A stretch of DNA of 64,000 nt from contig CAUJDF010000024.1 of NCBI GenBank assembly GCA_963169045.1, forward strand, positions 1-64,000, given 5' to 3'. Source of the DNA: Myxococcota bacterium (GTDB lineage: Bacteria; Myxococcota_A; Bradymonadia; UBA7976; UBA1532). The stretch's first letter is position 1. Each line of letters begins with the position of its first letter. Both the position numbers and the translations under genes were made by a program. Shown here piece by piece: positions 1 to 8,148 of this stretch. The notes below the pieces were generated by a model, which saw only the letters and a program-made list of their open reading frames with translations, ran no database searches and was not told the origin of the DNA.

Positions 1-105
1 GAAGCCCAGGGTGCGGGAGAGGGTGGTCACGTGGTGTCCAGCTCGGACATGGGGGTCACTTTTTTTTCGGGCGCGCTGCGGCGTCGGGCGCGAGGAGGCG
101 GCGAC

Positions 106-168
106 GACCAGCTCGGAGCTGGTCGAGGGCGGTGATCGGGAGCACCCCGGACCAGTTCGGAACTGGTC
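106..168. repeat. Two covarying palindromic hairpins upstream of the EboA operon
   Basis: Two 19-bp perfect palindromes at 106-124 and 150-168, each with 8-bp arms around a CGG loop. They differ at one position in each arm (C to T on the left, G to A on the right), so base pairing is kept. Each is followed by a near-identical stretch, gagg(g/c)ggtgatcg, making a direct repeat of about 35 bp. A shorter related copy with the core CCAGCTCGG lies at 38-46, just before a T8 run. Compensated change suggests the hairpin is selected, either as an operator pair or as RNA structure. The rest of 1-299 shows no convincing gene; whether a - strand gene starts near position 30 and leaves the window cannot be decided. 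Confidence 0.6.
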
Positions 169-240
169 GAGGGGGGTGATCGCCCGCCGGACGGGCACTT
201 CGCGGAGGCGCCGCAGCGCCGGCGTCGCCGAAAGGCAGGG

Positions 241-269
241 TTGGCCGCTCCGCGCGCGCGGCGTAGACT
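241..269 (+). promoter_or_regulatory. Putative sigma-70-type promoter of the EboA operon
   Basis: TTGGCC at 241-246, a 17-bp spacer, then TAGACT at 264-269. The predicted start is near 276, followed by a purine-rich ribosome site (gaggaggagc) ending 8 bases before the ATG at 300. It lies downstream of the paired hairpins. Confidence 0.45.
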
Positions 270-299
270 GCGCGCGAAACGAGCGAGGAGGAGCGACCG

Positions 300-1178
300 A
301 TGGCGACGGCCGAGGAGAGCCGCCAGGCGCTGAGGACGCGCATCGACGAGCGGGCGGGCGAGGCCGGCGGCGCGTGGCTCGCGCAGCACGCCGCGGTCGC
401 CGACGTCGACGGCGTGCTCAAGCTCATGCCCGAGGTGGGGCGCGTGTTCGGCAAGAAGCCGCTCGTCGGCGCCTTCGCCGAGCGGGACCGCGCCGTGATC
501 GATGGCGTGTGGGGGCCGTTCCGCATGGGCGAGTGGAAGGTCGACGAGGCCGTCCGCACGCTGTTCGTGGCGCGCGCCGCCGACGCGAGCGAGCACCCGT
601 ACCAGACGCTATGGGCGCTCTACGACCGCGGCGACACCGAGACGCGCACCGCGACGCTGCACGCGCTCAACCTGGTGCGCGCCGGCGAGCCCGAGGACGG
701 GCTGCGGCTCGTGCTCGACGCCGGCCGCACGTATCTCGACGAGCTGATGAAGGCGGCGTGGTGCGACAACCCGTTCACCGCGCGGCACCTCGGCGACACC
801 GAGTTCCGCAAGGCGGTGCTCAAGGCGTTCTTCGTCGGCGTCCCGGTCGACCGCTTCCTCGGCATCGAGACGCGGGCCGACGCGGAGCTGTCCTCGAGCC
901 TGTCCGATTACATCGACGAGCGGCTGGCTGCGGGCCGCGCGGTGCCGCCGATGCTGTGGAGCGTGGCGGCGCTGCACCCGCGGCCGGGCCTCGTGGCGCG
1001 GCTCGTCGGCAACCTCGAGCACCCCAAGTCCGAAGAGCGGCTCGCCGCGGCGAACGCCCTCGCCAACGCGCGCGACGCCCGCGCGCTCTCGTTCGTGACC
1101 GAGCGCCTCGAGCGCGAATCCGACCCCGACGTGAAGGCCGCCCTCGAGACGGCGCGCCGGCGCATCGAAGGGAAGTGA
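300..1178 (+). CDS. EboA domain-containing protein
   Basis: 292 aa, ATG start with a good Shine-Dalgarno (GAGGAGGAG at 284-292). The C-terminal half carries the pattern I associate with EboA of the ebo (eustigmatophyte/bacterial/ochrophyte) cluster: NPFTARHL, then VLKAFFVGVPVDRFLGIETRA, then LSDYIDERLAAGR. The rest is helical and the C-terminus (about 230-290) looks like a HEAT-type pair. EboA has no known enzymatic activity; ebo genes have been linked to metabolite trafficking to the periplasm, for example export of scytonemin precursors in cyanobacteria. It is first in an operon with a TatD-like hydrolase 1 nt downstream, as in ebo clusters, but the usual UbiA-like, dehydroquinate synthase-like and TIM-barrel members are not here. 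Confidence 0.75.
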   Translation: MATAEESRQALRTRIDERAGEAGGAWLAQHAAVADVDGVLKLMPEVGRVFGKKPLVGAFAERDRAVIDGVWGPFRMGEWKVDEAVRTLFVARAADASEHPYQTLWALYDRGDTETRTATLHALNLVRAGEPEDGLRLVLDAGRTYLDELMKAAWCDNPFTARHLGDTEFRKAVLKAFFVGVPVDRFLGIETRADAELSSSLSDYIDERLAAGRAVPPMLWSVAALHPRPGLVARLVGNLEHPKSEERLAAANALANARDARALSFVTERLERESDPDVKAALETARRRIEGK

Positions 1179-1179
1179 G

Positions 1180-2052
1180 ATGAAGATCTTCGAGCCCCAC
1201 ATCCACATGTTCAGCCGCACGACCGACGACTACGAGCGCATGGCGCTCGCCGGCATCGTCGGGGTGCTCGAGCCCGCCTTCTGGCTGGGGCAGCCGCGCA
1301 CGACGGTCGGCACGTTCAAGGACTACTTCGACACCCTGCTGGGGTGGGAGCGGTTCCGGGCGAGCCAGTTCGGCATCAAGCACTACTGCACGATGGGCCT
1401 CAACCCGAAGGAGGCCAACGACGACCGCGTGAACGACGGGGTGCTCGAGCTGCTCGAGGATTACGTCAACCGCGAGGGCGTGCTCGGCGTGGGCGAGATC
1501 GGCTACGACGACATGACCGAGCGCGAGGACCGTGTGTTCCGCGCCCAGATCGACCTCGCCAACCGCAACAAGTTGCCGATCCTCATCCACACGCCGCACC
1601 GCGACAAGAAGCGCGGCGTGGAGCGCATCATCGCCGTGTGTCGCGAGATGAAGATCCCCGACACGATGGTGCTGATCGACCACAACAACGAAGAGACCAC
1701 GCCGCTCGTGAAAGAGACCGGGATGTGGTGCGGCTACTCGATCTATCCGGGGACGAAGATGACCCCGGAGCGCATGGTCGAGATCTTCCGCAAGTACGGC
1801 ACGGACCAGATGCTGGTGAACAGCGCCGGCGACTGGGGCATCAGCGATCCGCTGCTGGTGCCGAAGACGGTGCTCACGATGCGCAAGTCCGGCATGGACG
1901 AAGACGAGATCGAGAAGGTGGTGTGGCGCAATCCCATCACCTTCTTCGGTCAGTCGGGGCGTATCGACTTCGCGGACTTCGAGGGGCCGGGCGCCATCGA
2001 CCGCACGAAGCTCCACGAAGGCAACAGCATCCTCCGCGGACAGGCACCCTGA
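1180..2052 (+). CDS. TatD-family metal-dependent hydrolase (ebo-type)
   Basis: 290 aa, one nucleotide after the EboA gene, ATG start. TatD/amidohydrolase metal ligands are visible in order: HIH near residue 8, GEIGYD near 104, LIHTPH near 140, LIDHNNEE near 169, and NSAGDWG with the late Asp near 216. No signal peptide, so probably cytoplasmic. Ebo clusters regularly carry a TatD-like hydrolase beside EboA, which supports assignment to that context rather than to a housekeeping TatD nuclease. Substrate unknown. Confidence 0.82.
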   Translation: MKIFEPHIHMFSRTTDDYERMALAGIVGVLEPAFWLGQPRTTVGTFKDYFDTLLGWERFRASQFGIKHYCTMGLNPKEANDDRVNDGVLELLEDYVNREGVLGVGEIGYDDMTEREDRVFRAQIDLANRNKLPILIHTPHRDKKRGVERIIAVCREMKIPDTMVLIDHNNEETTPLVKETGMWCGYSIYPGTKMTPERMVEIFRKYGTDQMLVNSAGDWGISDPLLVPKTVLTMRKSGMDEDEIEKVVWRNPITFFGQSGRIDFADFEGPGAIDRTKLHEGNSILRGQAP

Positions 2053-2053
2053 C

Positions 2054-2689
2054 TTGAAGCTGTACGGCTCCCTCCGCGCGCCCGAGACCCGGATCGTGCG
2101 CGCCACCGCCGAGGCGCTCGGCGTCAACGTCACGCCCATCGACGCCGACCATCCCATCGGACAGTTCGCGATGCGCGAGCTGACGCCGCTGTGGGAAGGG
2201 CCGGTGGGCGAGCTCGAGGGCGGCACGTCGATCGGCATCCGGTCGCTGCTGGGCGCGCTCGAGCGGTACGCGCTGCGGCAGGTCGAGGCCGGGCAGGCGC
2301 CGCGCCTGCGCTTTCCGACGGACGAGGCCGAGCGGCGGGAGCACGACAACCTGCTGGCGCTCGTGCTCGGGGCGCTGCGAGCGCTGCGCGAGGCCATCGA
2401 GCTCTGGAGCGAGGGCGCCAAGGACCTGCCGTTCCTCGAGGCGGCCGAGGAGAAGGCGCGGCGCGTGCTCGAGCACGTCGAGGCGAAGCTGCAGCCGCAG
2501 CGCCGGCCGCGGTCATTCCACGAGAGCGCCACGCTCGGCGTGCCCGAGATCGCGCTGTTCTGCGCGCTCGACTGGATGCGGCAGGCCGAGGCCTATCCGG
2601 TCCACATCCACCCCGGCCTGCAGCGCTTCGTCGAGGCCTGGGAGCGCCACCCGATCTTCGTCGCCACCGCCCCGGAGCCCGCCGAGTGA
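2054..2689 (+). CDS. Glutathione S-transferase-like protein
   Basis: 211 aa from a TTG codon 1 nt after the preceding stop. The N-terminal 75 residues read as a thioredoxin-like GST domain (KLYGSLRAP at the start, a proline-containing turn, then GTSIGIRSLL resembling the Glu/Asp-Ser glutathione-binding loop). The rest is helical, like a GST C-terminal domain. There is no obvious catalytic Ser or Cys at the N-terminus. It may bind or modify the compound handled by the operon; substrate unknown. The next gene starts inside its stop codon (GTGA), so translation is probably coupled. Confidence 0.6.
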   Translation: MKLYGSLRAPETRIVRATAEALGVNVTPIDADHPIGQFAMRELTPLWEGPVGELEGGTSIGIRSLLGALERYALRQVEAGQAPRLRFPTDEAERREHDNLLALVLGALRALREAIELWSEGAKDLPFLEAAEEKARRVLEHVEAKLQPQRRPRSFHESATLGVPEIALFCALDWMRQAEAYPVHIHPGLQRFVEAWERHPIFVATAPEPAE

Positions 2690-3933
2690 GGGTCGTGCTG
2701 CGGAACCGCAGCCTGCAGGGGTTCGTCGGCGCGCAGTTCCTCGGGGCGTTCAACGACAACCTGTTCAAGCAGCTGGTGCTGCTGCTCGCCGCGCGCCGCC
2801 TCTTCCCCGGCCAGGACATGCAGGGCGTCGCGTTCGCGGTGTTCGCGCTGCCGTTCGTGTTGTTCAGCGGCATCGCCGGCGACCTCAGCGAGCGGGTGAG
2901 CAAACGGTCGGTCATCCGCAGCATGAAGGTGGCCGAGATCGGCATCGCCGCGCTCGGCGCCTGGGCGCTGCAGGCGGCCGACTGGCACTTCCTGCTCGGC
3001 GTGCTCTTCCTGATGGGCGTGCACTCGGCGTTCTTCGGGCCCGCGAAGTACGGGGCGATCCCCGAGATGGTCGCCGAGAAGGACATGCTGCCGGCCAACG
3101 GCGTCGTCGCGATGACGACGTTCCTGGCGACGCTGCTCGGATCGGCGCTGCCCGGGCCGTTGCTCGACCACCTCGGCGACCGCCTGTGGATCTCGGGCGC
3201 GGTGTGCGTGGGCATCGCCATGGTGGGCACGCTGGCGTCCGCGCTGATCCGGCCGCTGCCGGCGAAGGACCCGGCGCGCAAGGTGGGGCCGAGCCCGTTC
3301 GGCAGCCTGTTCGCGACCATGCGCGAGCTGCGCGCCGACCGCGGCATCTTCTACGTGCTGATCGTGCACTCGTTCTTCTGGTTCAACGGCGGCGTGCTGC
3401 AGCAGGCGATCACGGGGCTCGGCGGACCGACGGGGCTGAACCTGGCCGCGGACGAGAACAGCTTGATCTCGCTCTTGCTGGCGATCCTGGCGGTGAGCAT
3501 CGTGACGGGGAGCCTGCTGGCGCCGGTCATCGCGCGGCGCGTGCCGGTGGCGAAGCTGGCGTTCGGCGGGTGCGTGGCGATGCTGGGGGCGCAGTCGGCG
3601 CTGACGCTGGTGGGGCCGGTGGTGTCGCGGGCGCAGGGCGGGCTGGTCCTCGCGGCGGCGCTGCTCGCGATCGTGGGGCTTGCGGGCGCGTGCTTCGTCG
3701 TGCCGGTCCAGACGTTTCTGCAGTCGGCGCCGCCCGAGGGCGCCAAGGGCCGCACCTTCGCGGTGAACAACTTCCTGAACTTCCTGTTCATCTTCCTCGC
3801 CGGCGTCTGGTACCTCGGTCTCACCATGGCGGGCGTGCCGCCGGCGGTGATCGCCGCGGGGGCGGCCGCAGTGATGCTCGGCGTGGTCGTCGCCGGTCGC
3901 CGGCACGTGGCGCGCCTGGGTCTGGTGACGTGA
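2686..3933 (+). CDS. MFS transporter of the lysophospholipid transporter (LplT-like) type
   Basis: 415 aa. The GTG at 2686 overlaps the previous stop by 4 bp (GTGA); this start gives the N-terminus VRVVLRNRSLQGFVGAQFLG. The signature GAFNDNLFKQ in the first membrane segment is typical of LplT and of the MFS half of Aas-like proteins, which flip lysophospholipids inward. About 11-12 hydrophobic segments follow, with the conserved FFGPAKYGAIPE loop near residue 115. Here it lacks a fused acyltransferase. In this operon it could move a lipid-linked or amphipathic product; that is inference. Confidence 0.75.
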   Translation: MRVVLRNRSLQGFVGAQFLGAFNDNLFKQLVLLLAARRLFPGQDMQGVAFAVFALPFVLFSGIAGDLSERVSKRSVIRSMKVAEIGIAALGAWALQAADWHFLLGVLFLMGVHSAFFGPAKYGAIPEMVAEKDMLPANGVVAMTTFLATLLGSALPGPLLDHLGDRLWISGAVCVGIAMVGTLASALIRPLPAKDPARKVGPSPFGSLFATMRELRADRGIFYVLIVHSFFWFNGGVLQQAITGLGGPTGLNLAADENSLISLLLAILAVSIVTGSLLAPVIARRVPVAKLAFGGCVAMLGAQSALTLVGPVVSRAQGGLVLAAALLAIVGLAGACFVVPVQTFLQSAPPEGAKGRTFAVNNFLNFLFIFLAGVWYLGLTMAGVPPAVIAAGAAAVMLGVVVAGRRHVARLGLVT

Positions 3934-5264
3934 GGCCGCTGCTCTCGCTGGCGATGATGGTGCGCGACGAGGAGGCCTTCCTCGAGGACGCGCTGCGCAG
4001 CGCGGCGGGCTGGGTCGACGAGATGGTGGTGGTCGACACCGGCTCGACGGACCGCACCGTCGAGATCGCGCGAGACCTCGGCGCGAGGGTGTCCCACTTC
4101 GCGTGGTGCGACGACTTCTCGGCGGCGCGCAATGAGACGCTGCGGCGCGCGACGGGGCGGTGGATCGCGGTGCTCGACGCCGACGAACGCTTCCGCGGGG
4201 CGCGGCCCGAGGCGATCCGCGCGCACCTCCGCCCCGGACCGGACCACCCGTTCGAGGCGCTGCTCCTCGACGTGGTGAACGTGACGCTCGAGGGCGACCC
4301 CATCTCGTCGTTCTTCGGCGTGCGGCTCTTCCCGAACGACCCGCGCCTCGGCTACTCGGGCCGCGTCCACAACCGCTTCGGGTCGCTCGATCCGGCGCAC
4401 CCGAAGGTGAGCGGGACGCGCTACCTCGACCTGCAGTTGGTGCACCTCGGCGACGACCGGCGCATCTACGCGCAGCGTCGCAAGGCGGAGCGCTCGCTGC
4501 CGATCATCCGCGCGACGGTGGCGGAGCGCCCCGACGACGCGCAGTATCGCTACTACCTCGGCCGCGAGCTCCACGTGCTCGGGCGCGACGAGGAGGCGAT
4601 TCCCGAGCTGGAACGCGCACTTGCGGACATGGGGGGCGCCAGCCTCGTCCAGGAGGCGACGCTGACGCTGCTGCAGGCGTACGCGCGTGCGCAGAGGCCG
4701 CTGGCGCAGTCGCTGGCGGTGGCGATGCGGGCGCTGCAGCAGTTCCCGCGCAACCCGGACCTCTGGTACGCGGTCGGGCAGGCGCTCGCCGAGAGCAAGC
4801 CCGAGGACGCGGCGACGTGCCTCGCCAGGGCGGCGGAGTGCCTCGACCACCCGGACGCGCTGCAGGGCCAGTCGGCGCTGCGCGGCCGCGGCTGGCGGGT
4901 GCGCGAGCAGCTGGGGCACCTCTGCTGGAAGCTCGGCCGCTACCCCGACGCATACCGCGCGTTCCTCGCCGCGCTGCCCGACAAACCGGCGGCGAGCGAG
5001 GGCTGGCCGGTGCTGCTCAACAGCGTGTGCGCGCTGGCGATCGAGCTGCGAGACGACGCGCGCCTCCCCGGCCTGCTCGACCGTCTGCTCGACCGCGAGG
5101 ACGCGCCGCTCGGCATGTTCTTCTTCGAGGTGGATCGCCGTGCGCGCACGGCGGGCGCCGACGCGGCGCGCGCGCTGCTCCGGTACGGACGCGGGCGCGC
5201 AGCGCGCGTCGCCGGCGATCCCGAGTACGCACCGATCGCCACGAAGCTGGGGGTAGCCGAGTGA
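3930..5264 (+). CDS. Family 2 glycosyltransferase with a C-terminal helical (TPR-like) region
   Basis: 444 aa. GTG at 3930 overlaps the preceding gene by 4 bp (GTGA). The N-terminal 200 residues are a GT2 domain of the WaaE/SunS-like group: LSLAMMVRDEE, VVVDTGSTDRT, FSAARNETL and the metal-binding VLDADERF. From about residue 190 the chain is all helical with TPR-like spacing (YRYYLGRELHVLGRDEEAIPELERAL; LWYAVGQALAE). Predicted cytoplasmic, using a nucleotide sugar; acceptor unknown. The coupled neighbours suggest a surface lipid or peptide modification. Confidence 0.78.
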   Translation: MRPLLSLAMMVRDEEAFLEDALRSAAGWVDEMVVVDTGSTDRTVEIARDLGARVSHFAWCDDFSAARNETLRRATGRWIAVLDADERFRGARPEAIRAHLRPGPDHPFEALLLDVVNVTLEGDPISSFFGVRLFPNDPRLGYSGRVHNRFGSLDPAHPKVSGTRYLDLQLVHLGDDRRIYAQRRKAERSLPIIRATVAERPDDAQYRYYLGRELHVLGRDEEAIPELERALADMGGASLVQEATLTLLQAYARAQRPLAQSLAVAMRALQQFPRNPDLWYAVGQALAESKPEDAATCLARAAECLDHPDALQGQSALRGRGWRVREQLGHLCWKLGRYPDAYRAFLAALPDKPAASEGWPVLLNSVCALAIELRDDARLPGLLDRLLDREDAPLGMFFFEVDRRARTAGADAARALLRYGRGRAARVAGDPEYAPIATKLGVAE

Positions 5265-5731
5265 TCCGCGTCCTGTTCGTATGCCTGGGCAACATCTGCC
5301 GGTCGCCGCTGGCGGAGGGCGTGTTCACCGACCTCGTGGCGAAAGCGGGTCTCGACGAGCGCATCGCCGCCGACTCGGCCGGCACCGGCGGCTGGCACGT
5401 CGGCGAGCCGCCCGACCCGCGCAGCACCGAGGTGGCGCGCAGGCACGGCGTCGACATCTCGCTGCAGCGGGCGCGCCGCGTGGATCCGCGGGACTTCGAG
5501 CGCTTCGATTACGTCGTGGCGATGGACGCCTCGAACCTCGACCACCTGCGCCGACTGCCGCAGGGGCGGGCGCGCCTGATGCGCCTGCTCGACGGGGTGC
5601 CCGAGCTGCGCGTGCGAGACGTGCCCGATCCGTACTACGACGGCGACGACGGCTTCGAGCACGTGTATCAGCTCGTCTCCCGCGGCTGCGCCCTGCTGCT
5701 CGATCGCGTCCGCCGGGACCACGCGCTGTAG
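5261..5731 (+). CDS. Low molecular weight protein-tyrosine phosphatase
   Basis: 156 aa, GTG start overlapping the glycosyltransferase stop by 4 bp. The P-loop CLGNICRS (CX5R) lies at residues 8-15 and the general-acid loop DPYYDG near 125. Typical length for LMW-PTP. In many bacteria such phosphatases act on BY-kinases or enzymes of exopolysaccharide synthesis, which fits a glycosyltransferase partner. Arsenate reductase of the same fold is less likely because the extra C-terminal redox cysteines are absent. Last gene of the operon. Confidence 0.85.
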   Translation: MIRVLFVCLGNICRSPLAEGVFTDLVAKAGLDERIAADSAGTGGWHVGEPPDPRSTEVARRHGVDISLQRARRVDPRDFERFDYVVAMDASNLDHLRRLPQGRARLMRLLDGVPELRVRDVPDPYYDGDDGFEHVYQLVSRGCALLLDRVRRDHAL

Positions 5732-5801
5732 TCCCACCGGGGACGCGGCGGTTCGGGGCGCCGCGGCATCCGACCGGGTGGGGTGTCACCGATCCGAACC
5801 G

Positions 5802-5830
5802 TTGACAGGTCCCGGTGCGAGGACTCTAGT
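5802..5830 (+). promoter_or_regulatory. Putative sigma-70-type promoter for the EF-G-like gene
   Basis: Perfect -35 hexamer TTGACA (5802-5807), 17-bp spacer, TCTAGT as -10 (5825-5830, four of six matches). It is about 65 bp upstream of the ATG at 5896, so the transcript would begin with the stem-loop at 5849-5875. Confidence 0.6.
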
Positions 5831-5848
5831 CGGAGGCATCCCCATCAC

Positions 5849-5875
5849 GGCCCCGCTCTCCTCGGGGGCGGGGCC
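5849..5875 (+). other. Stem-loop in the leader of the EF-G-like gene
   Basis: GGCCCCGC (5849-5856) pairs perfectly with GCGGGGCC (5868-5875) around an 11-nt loop. No U-run follows, and the ribosome site (gaggaggag, 5883-5891) begins 8 nt later, so it looks more like a leader structure than a terminator. A role in translation control is inference. Confidence 0.45.
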
Positions 5876-5895
5876 CTCGCCGCGAGGAGGAGAGC

Positions 5896-8028
5896 ATGGC
5901 TCGGTCATCGTCCTCGGTTCCGCAGAGCGCCCTCGCCCCCGACGATCCCCGCCACATCCGCAACGTCGTACTGTTGGGGCACACGCACAGCGGCAAGACG
6001 CAGCTCGCCGAGAGCCTGTTGGCCCAGACGGGCCGCATCCCGGCGCTCGGCATCGTCGATCCCGGCGCCGGCCGCGAGCGCACGCTCGACACGTCCGCCG
6101 ACGAGCGCGCTCGCGGCATCACCTACCAGACCGCCACCGCGTCCACGGCGTGGAAGGACGCGCGCGGCGAGTGGGTCAAGATCAACGTCCTCGACACGCC
6201 CGGGGTCGGAGAGCTGTTCGCGGACGCCTTCGGGGCCGTACACGTCGCCGCCGGCGGGGTGCTCTGCGTCTCGGCCGCCGACGGCGTGAAGACGGTCACG
6301 CGGCGCGCGTTCCGGATGGCCCGCGAGCGCGAGATGGGTCTGCTGGCGGTCGTCACCAAGCTCGACCGCGACAACGCCGACTTCGCCGCCACGACCGCGT
6401 CGATGGCCGAGGCGCTCGGGCGCGCGGTGATCCCGGTGCACCTGCCGATCGGCAGCGCCGCCGGGTTCCGCGGCATCGTCGACCTCGTCGACATGAAAGC
6501 GTACGAGCACGCGAAGGACGGCTCGGGCGACTTTCGCGCCACGGACATCCCCGCCGACCTGGCCGACCGCGTCCGCGACGCGCGCCTGCAGCTCGAGGAG
6601 CTCATCGCCGAGGGCGACGAGCGCCTGATGGAGGAGTACTTCGAGAACGGGCACCTCGGCGCCGAGAGCTTCCTGCGCGGCCTGCGCGAGGGCGTGCGGC
6701 TCGGCCGGGTGGTGCCGGTGCTCGCCGCCAGCGCCGTGACCCACGTCGGCGTGCGCGCGCTGCTGACGCGCATCGTCGACTTCCTGCCGTCGCCGGCCGA
6801 CCGCCCGGTGCACGCGCGCAGGGGCGACGCCGCGGCCGATCTGCACGTGACGATCGACGCGCCGAACGTGGCGTTCGTCTACCGCTCCACGGTCGACCCG
6901 TACGCCGGCACGATCACCTACATGAAGCTCATCAGCGGCCGCCTGCAGGCCGGCGACGAGCTCGTCGTCCGCGGCGTGCCGGAGCGCCTCGCCCACGTGT
7001 ACACGCCGCTCGGCGGGGAGATCGAGGAGGTCGGGCAGGTCGTCGCCGGCGACATCTTCTGCGCGGCGAAGCTCAAGGAGGCGCGCACCAACGACACGCT
7101 GGCGGCGAAGGGCTACGACCTGCGCCTCCCGCCGGTGGACTTCCCGAAGCCCTCGCTGTCGGTGGCGCTCACGCCCGCGAACCGCGCCCAGGAGGACAAG
7201 CTCCACCCCGCGCTCGAGAAGCTGCTGTACGAGGATCCGCGCCTCGCCGTGGATCGCGACGTCGAGACGCACGAGATGGTGCTCGTCGGCGCCGGCCAGC
7301 TGCACCTCGAGATGGCGCTCTCGCGGCTGCGCGAGCGCTTCGGCGTCGAGGTCACGTCCCACCCGCCGCACATCGCCTACCGCGAGACGATCAAGGCGAA
7401 GGTCGACCTGCACTCGCGCCACAAGAAGCAGACCGGCGGCCACGGGCAGTTCGCCGACATCAAGGTCGTCGTCGAGCCGCTGCCGCCGGGGTCCGGCTTC
7501 GAGTTCGTCGACCAGGTGGTCGGCGGCGTGGTGCCGCGCAACTTCATCCCCGCCGTCGAGAAGGGCTTCGTCGACGCCTCCGCGAAGGGGATGCTGGCCG
7601 GCTTCCCGGCGGTCGACTTCCGGGTGACGCTCTACGACGGGCAGTACCACGCGGTCGACTCGTCGGACATGGCGTTCCAGATCGCGGCGCGCCAGGCCTT
7701 CCGCGAGGCGTGGCCCAAGGCGAAGCCGACGCTGCTCGAGCCGGTGATGACCGTCGACATCAGCGTGCCCGAGGAGTGCACCGGCGACATCATGAGCGAC
7801 CTGAACCGCCGGCGCGGCCGGGTGCGCGGCATGCTGCCCGAGGGCACCGAGACGACCATCACCGCCGAGGTGCCGCTCGGCGAGATGCTCACCTACGCCA
7901 ACACGCTCAAGGCGCTCACCGGCGATCGCGGCTCGTTCACCATGCATTTCCATCGCTACGAGGAGGTGCCGCCGCCGATCCAGGAGAAGATCGTCGCCGA
8001 GCGCGCGGGCAGGAACGACCAGAACTGA
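5896..8028 (+). CDS. Elongation factor G-like GTPase (divergent paralogue)
   Basis: 710 aa, ATG with strong GAGGAGGAG. It has the full EF-G layout: G domain (about 20-290), domain II (about 310-390), then III-V to the end (HKKQTGGHGQFAD and NRRRGRVRGM in domains IV-V). The nucleotide motifs are variant: G1 is GHTHSGKT rather than AHIDAGKT, G3 is DTPGVGEL without the His found in EF-G (DTPGHVDF), and G4 is TKLD rather than NKMD. That places it with the EF-G-like proteins found beside the canonical factor, not as the main FusA. Function in translation is unproven; recycling or stress roles are possible. It has its own promoter. Confidence 0.85.
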   Translation: MARSSSSVPQSALAPDDPRHIRNVVLLGHTHSGKTQLAESLLAQTGRIPALGIVDPGAGRERTLDTSADERARGITYQTATASTAWKDARGEWVKINVLDTPGVGELFADAFGAVHVAAGGVLCVSAADGVKTVTRRAFRMAREREMGLLAVVTKLDRDNADFAATTASMAEALGRAVIPVHLPIGSAAGFRGIVDLVDMKAYEHAKDGSGDFRATDIPADLADRVRDARLQLEELIAEGDERLMEEYFENGHLGAESFLRGLREGVRLGRVVPVLAASAVTHVGVRALLTRIVDFLPSPADRPVHARRGDAAADLHVTIDAPNVAFVYRSTVDPYAGTITYMKLISGRLQAGDELVVRGVPERLAHVYTPLGGEIEEVGQVVAGDIFCAAKLKEARTNDTLAAKGYDLRLPPVDFPKPSLSVALTPANRAQEDKLHPALEKLLYEDPRLAVDRDVETHEMVLVGAGQLHLEMALSRLRERFGVEVTSHPPHIAYRETIKAKVDLHSRHKKQTGGHGQFADIKVVVEPLPPGSGFEFVDQVVGGVVPRNFIPAVEKGFVDASAKGMLAGFPAVDFRVTLYDGQYHAVDSSDMAFQIAARQAFREAWPKAKPTLLEPVMTVDISVPEECTGDIMSDLNRRRGRVRGMLPEGTETTITAEVPLGEMLTYANTLKALTGDRGSFTMHFHRYEEVPPPIQEKIVAERAGRNDQN

Positions 8029-8029
8029 C

Positions 8030-8042
8030 GGACGGCCCGTCC
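8030..8042 (+). terminator. Short palindrome after the EF-G-like gene
   Basis: GGACGG-C-CCGTCC directly after the stop codon (8026-8028). The hairpin is short and lacks a U-run, so terminator function is only possible. The following 100 bp to the Rhs gene hold no other feature I can see. Confidence 0.25.
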
Positions 8043-8148
8043 TCGTCGGTGGCCCACCCGGCCCGACGCCTCCCGACACACCCACATCGACGGCCGTGCC
8101 GCCGCCGCCCGAATCTCGCCTGCGCGCCCGGGGCGGGGAGGTCGAGCG

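Noticed and set aside
38..68. Short hairpin followed by a T8 run, as a rho-independent terminator
   Set aside because: The stem is only 5 bp (TGTCC/GGACA) and several bases separate it from the T run; which gene it would end is not visible.
5261..5731. Arsenate reductase (ArsC) of the LMW-PTP fold
   Set aside because: Lacks the additional redox cysteines near the C-terminus and no ars genes are nearby; DPYYDG fits a phosphatase.
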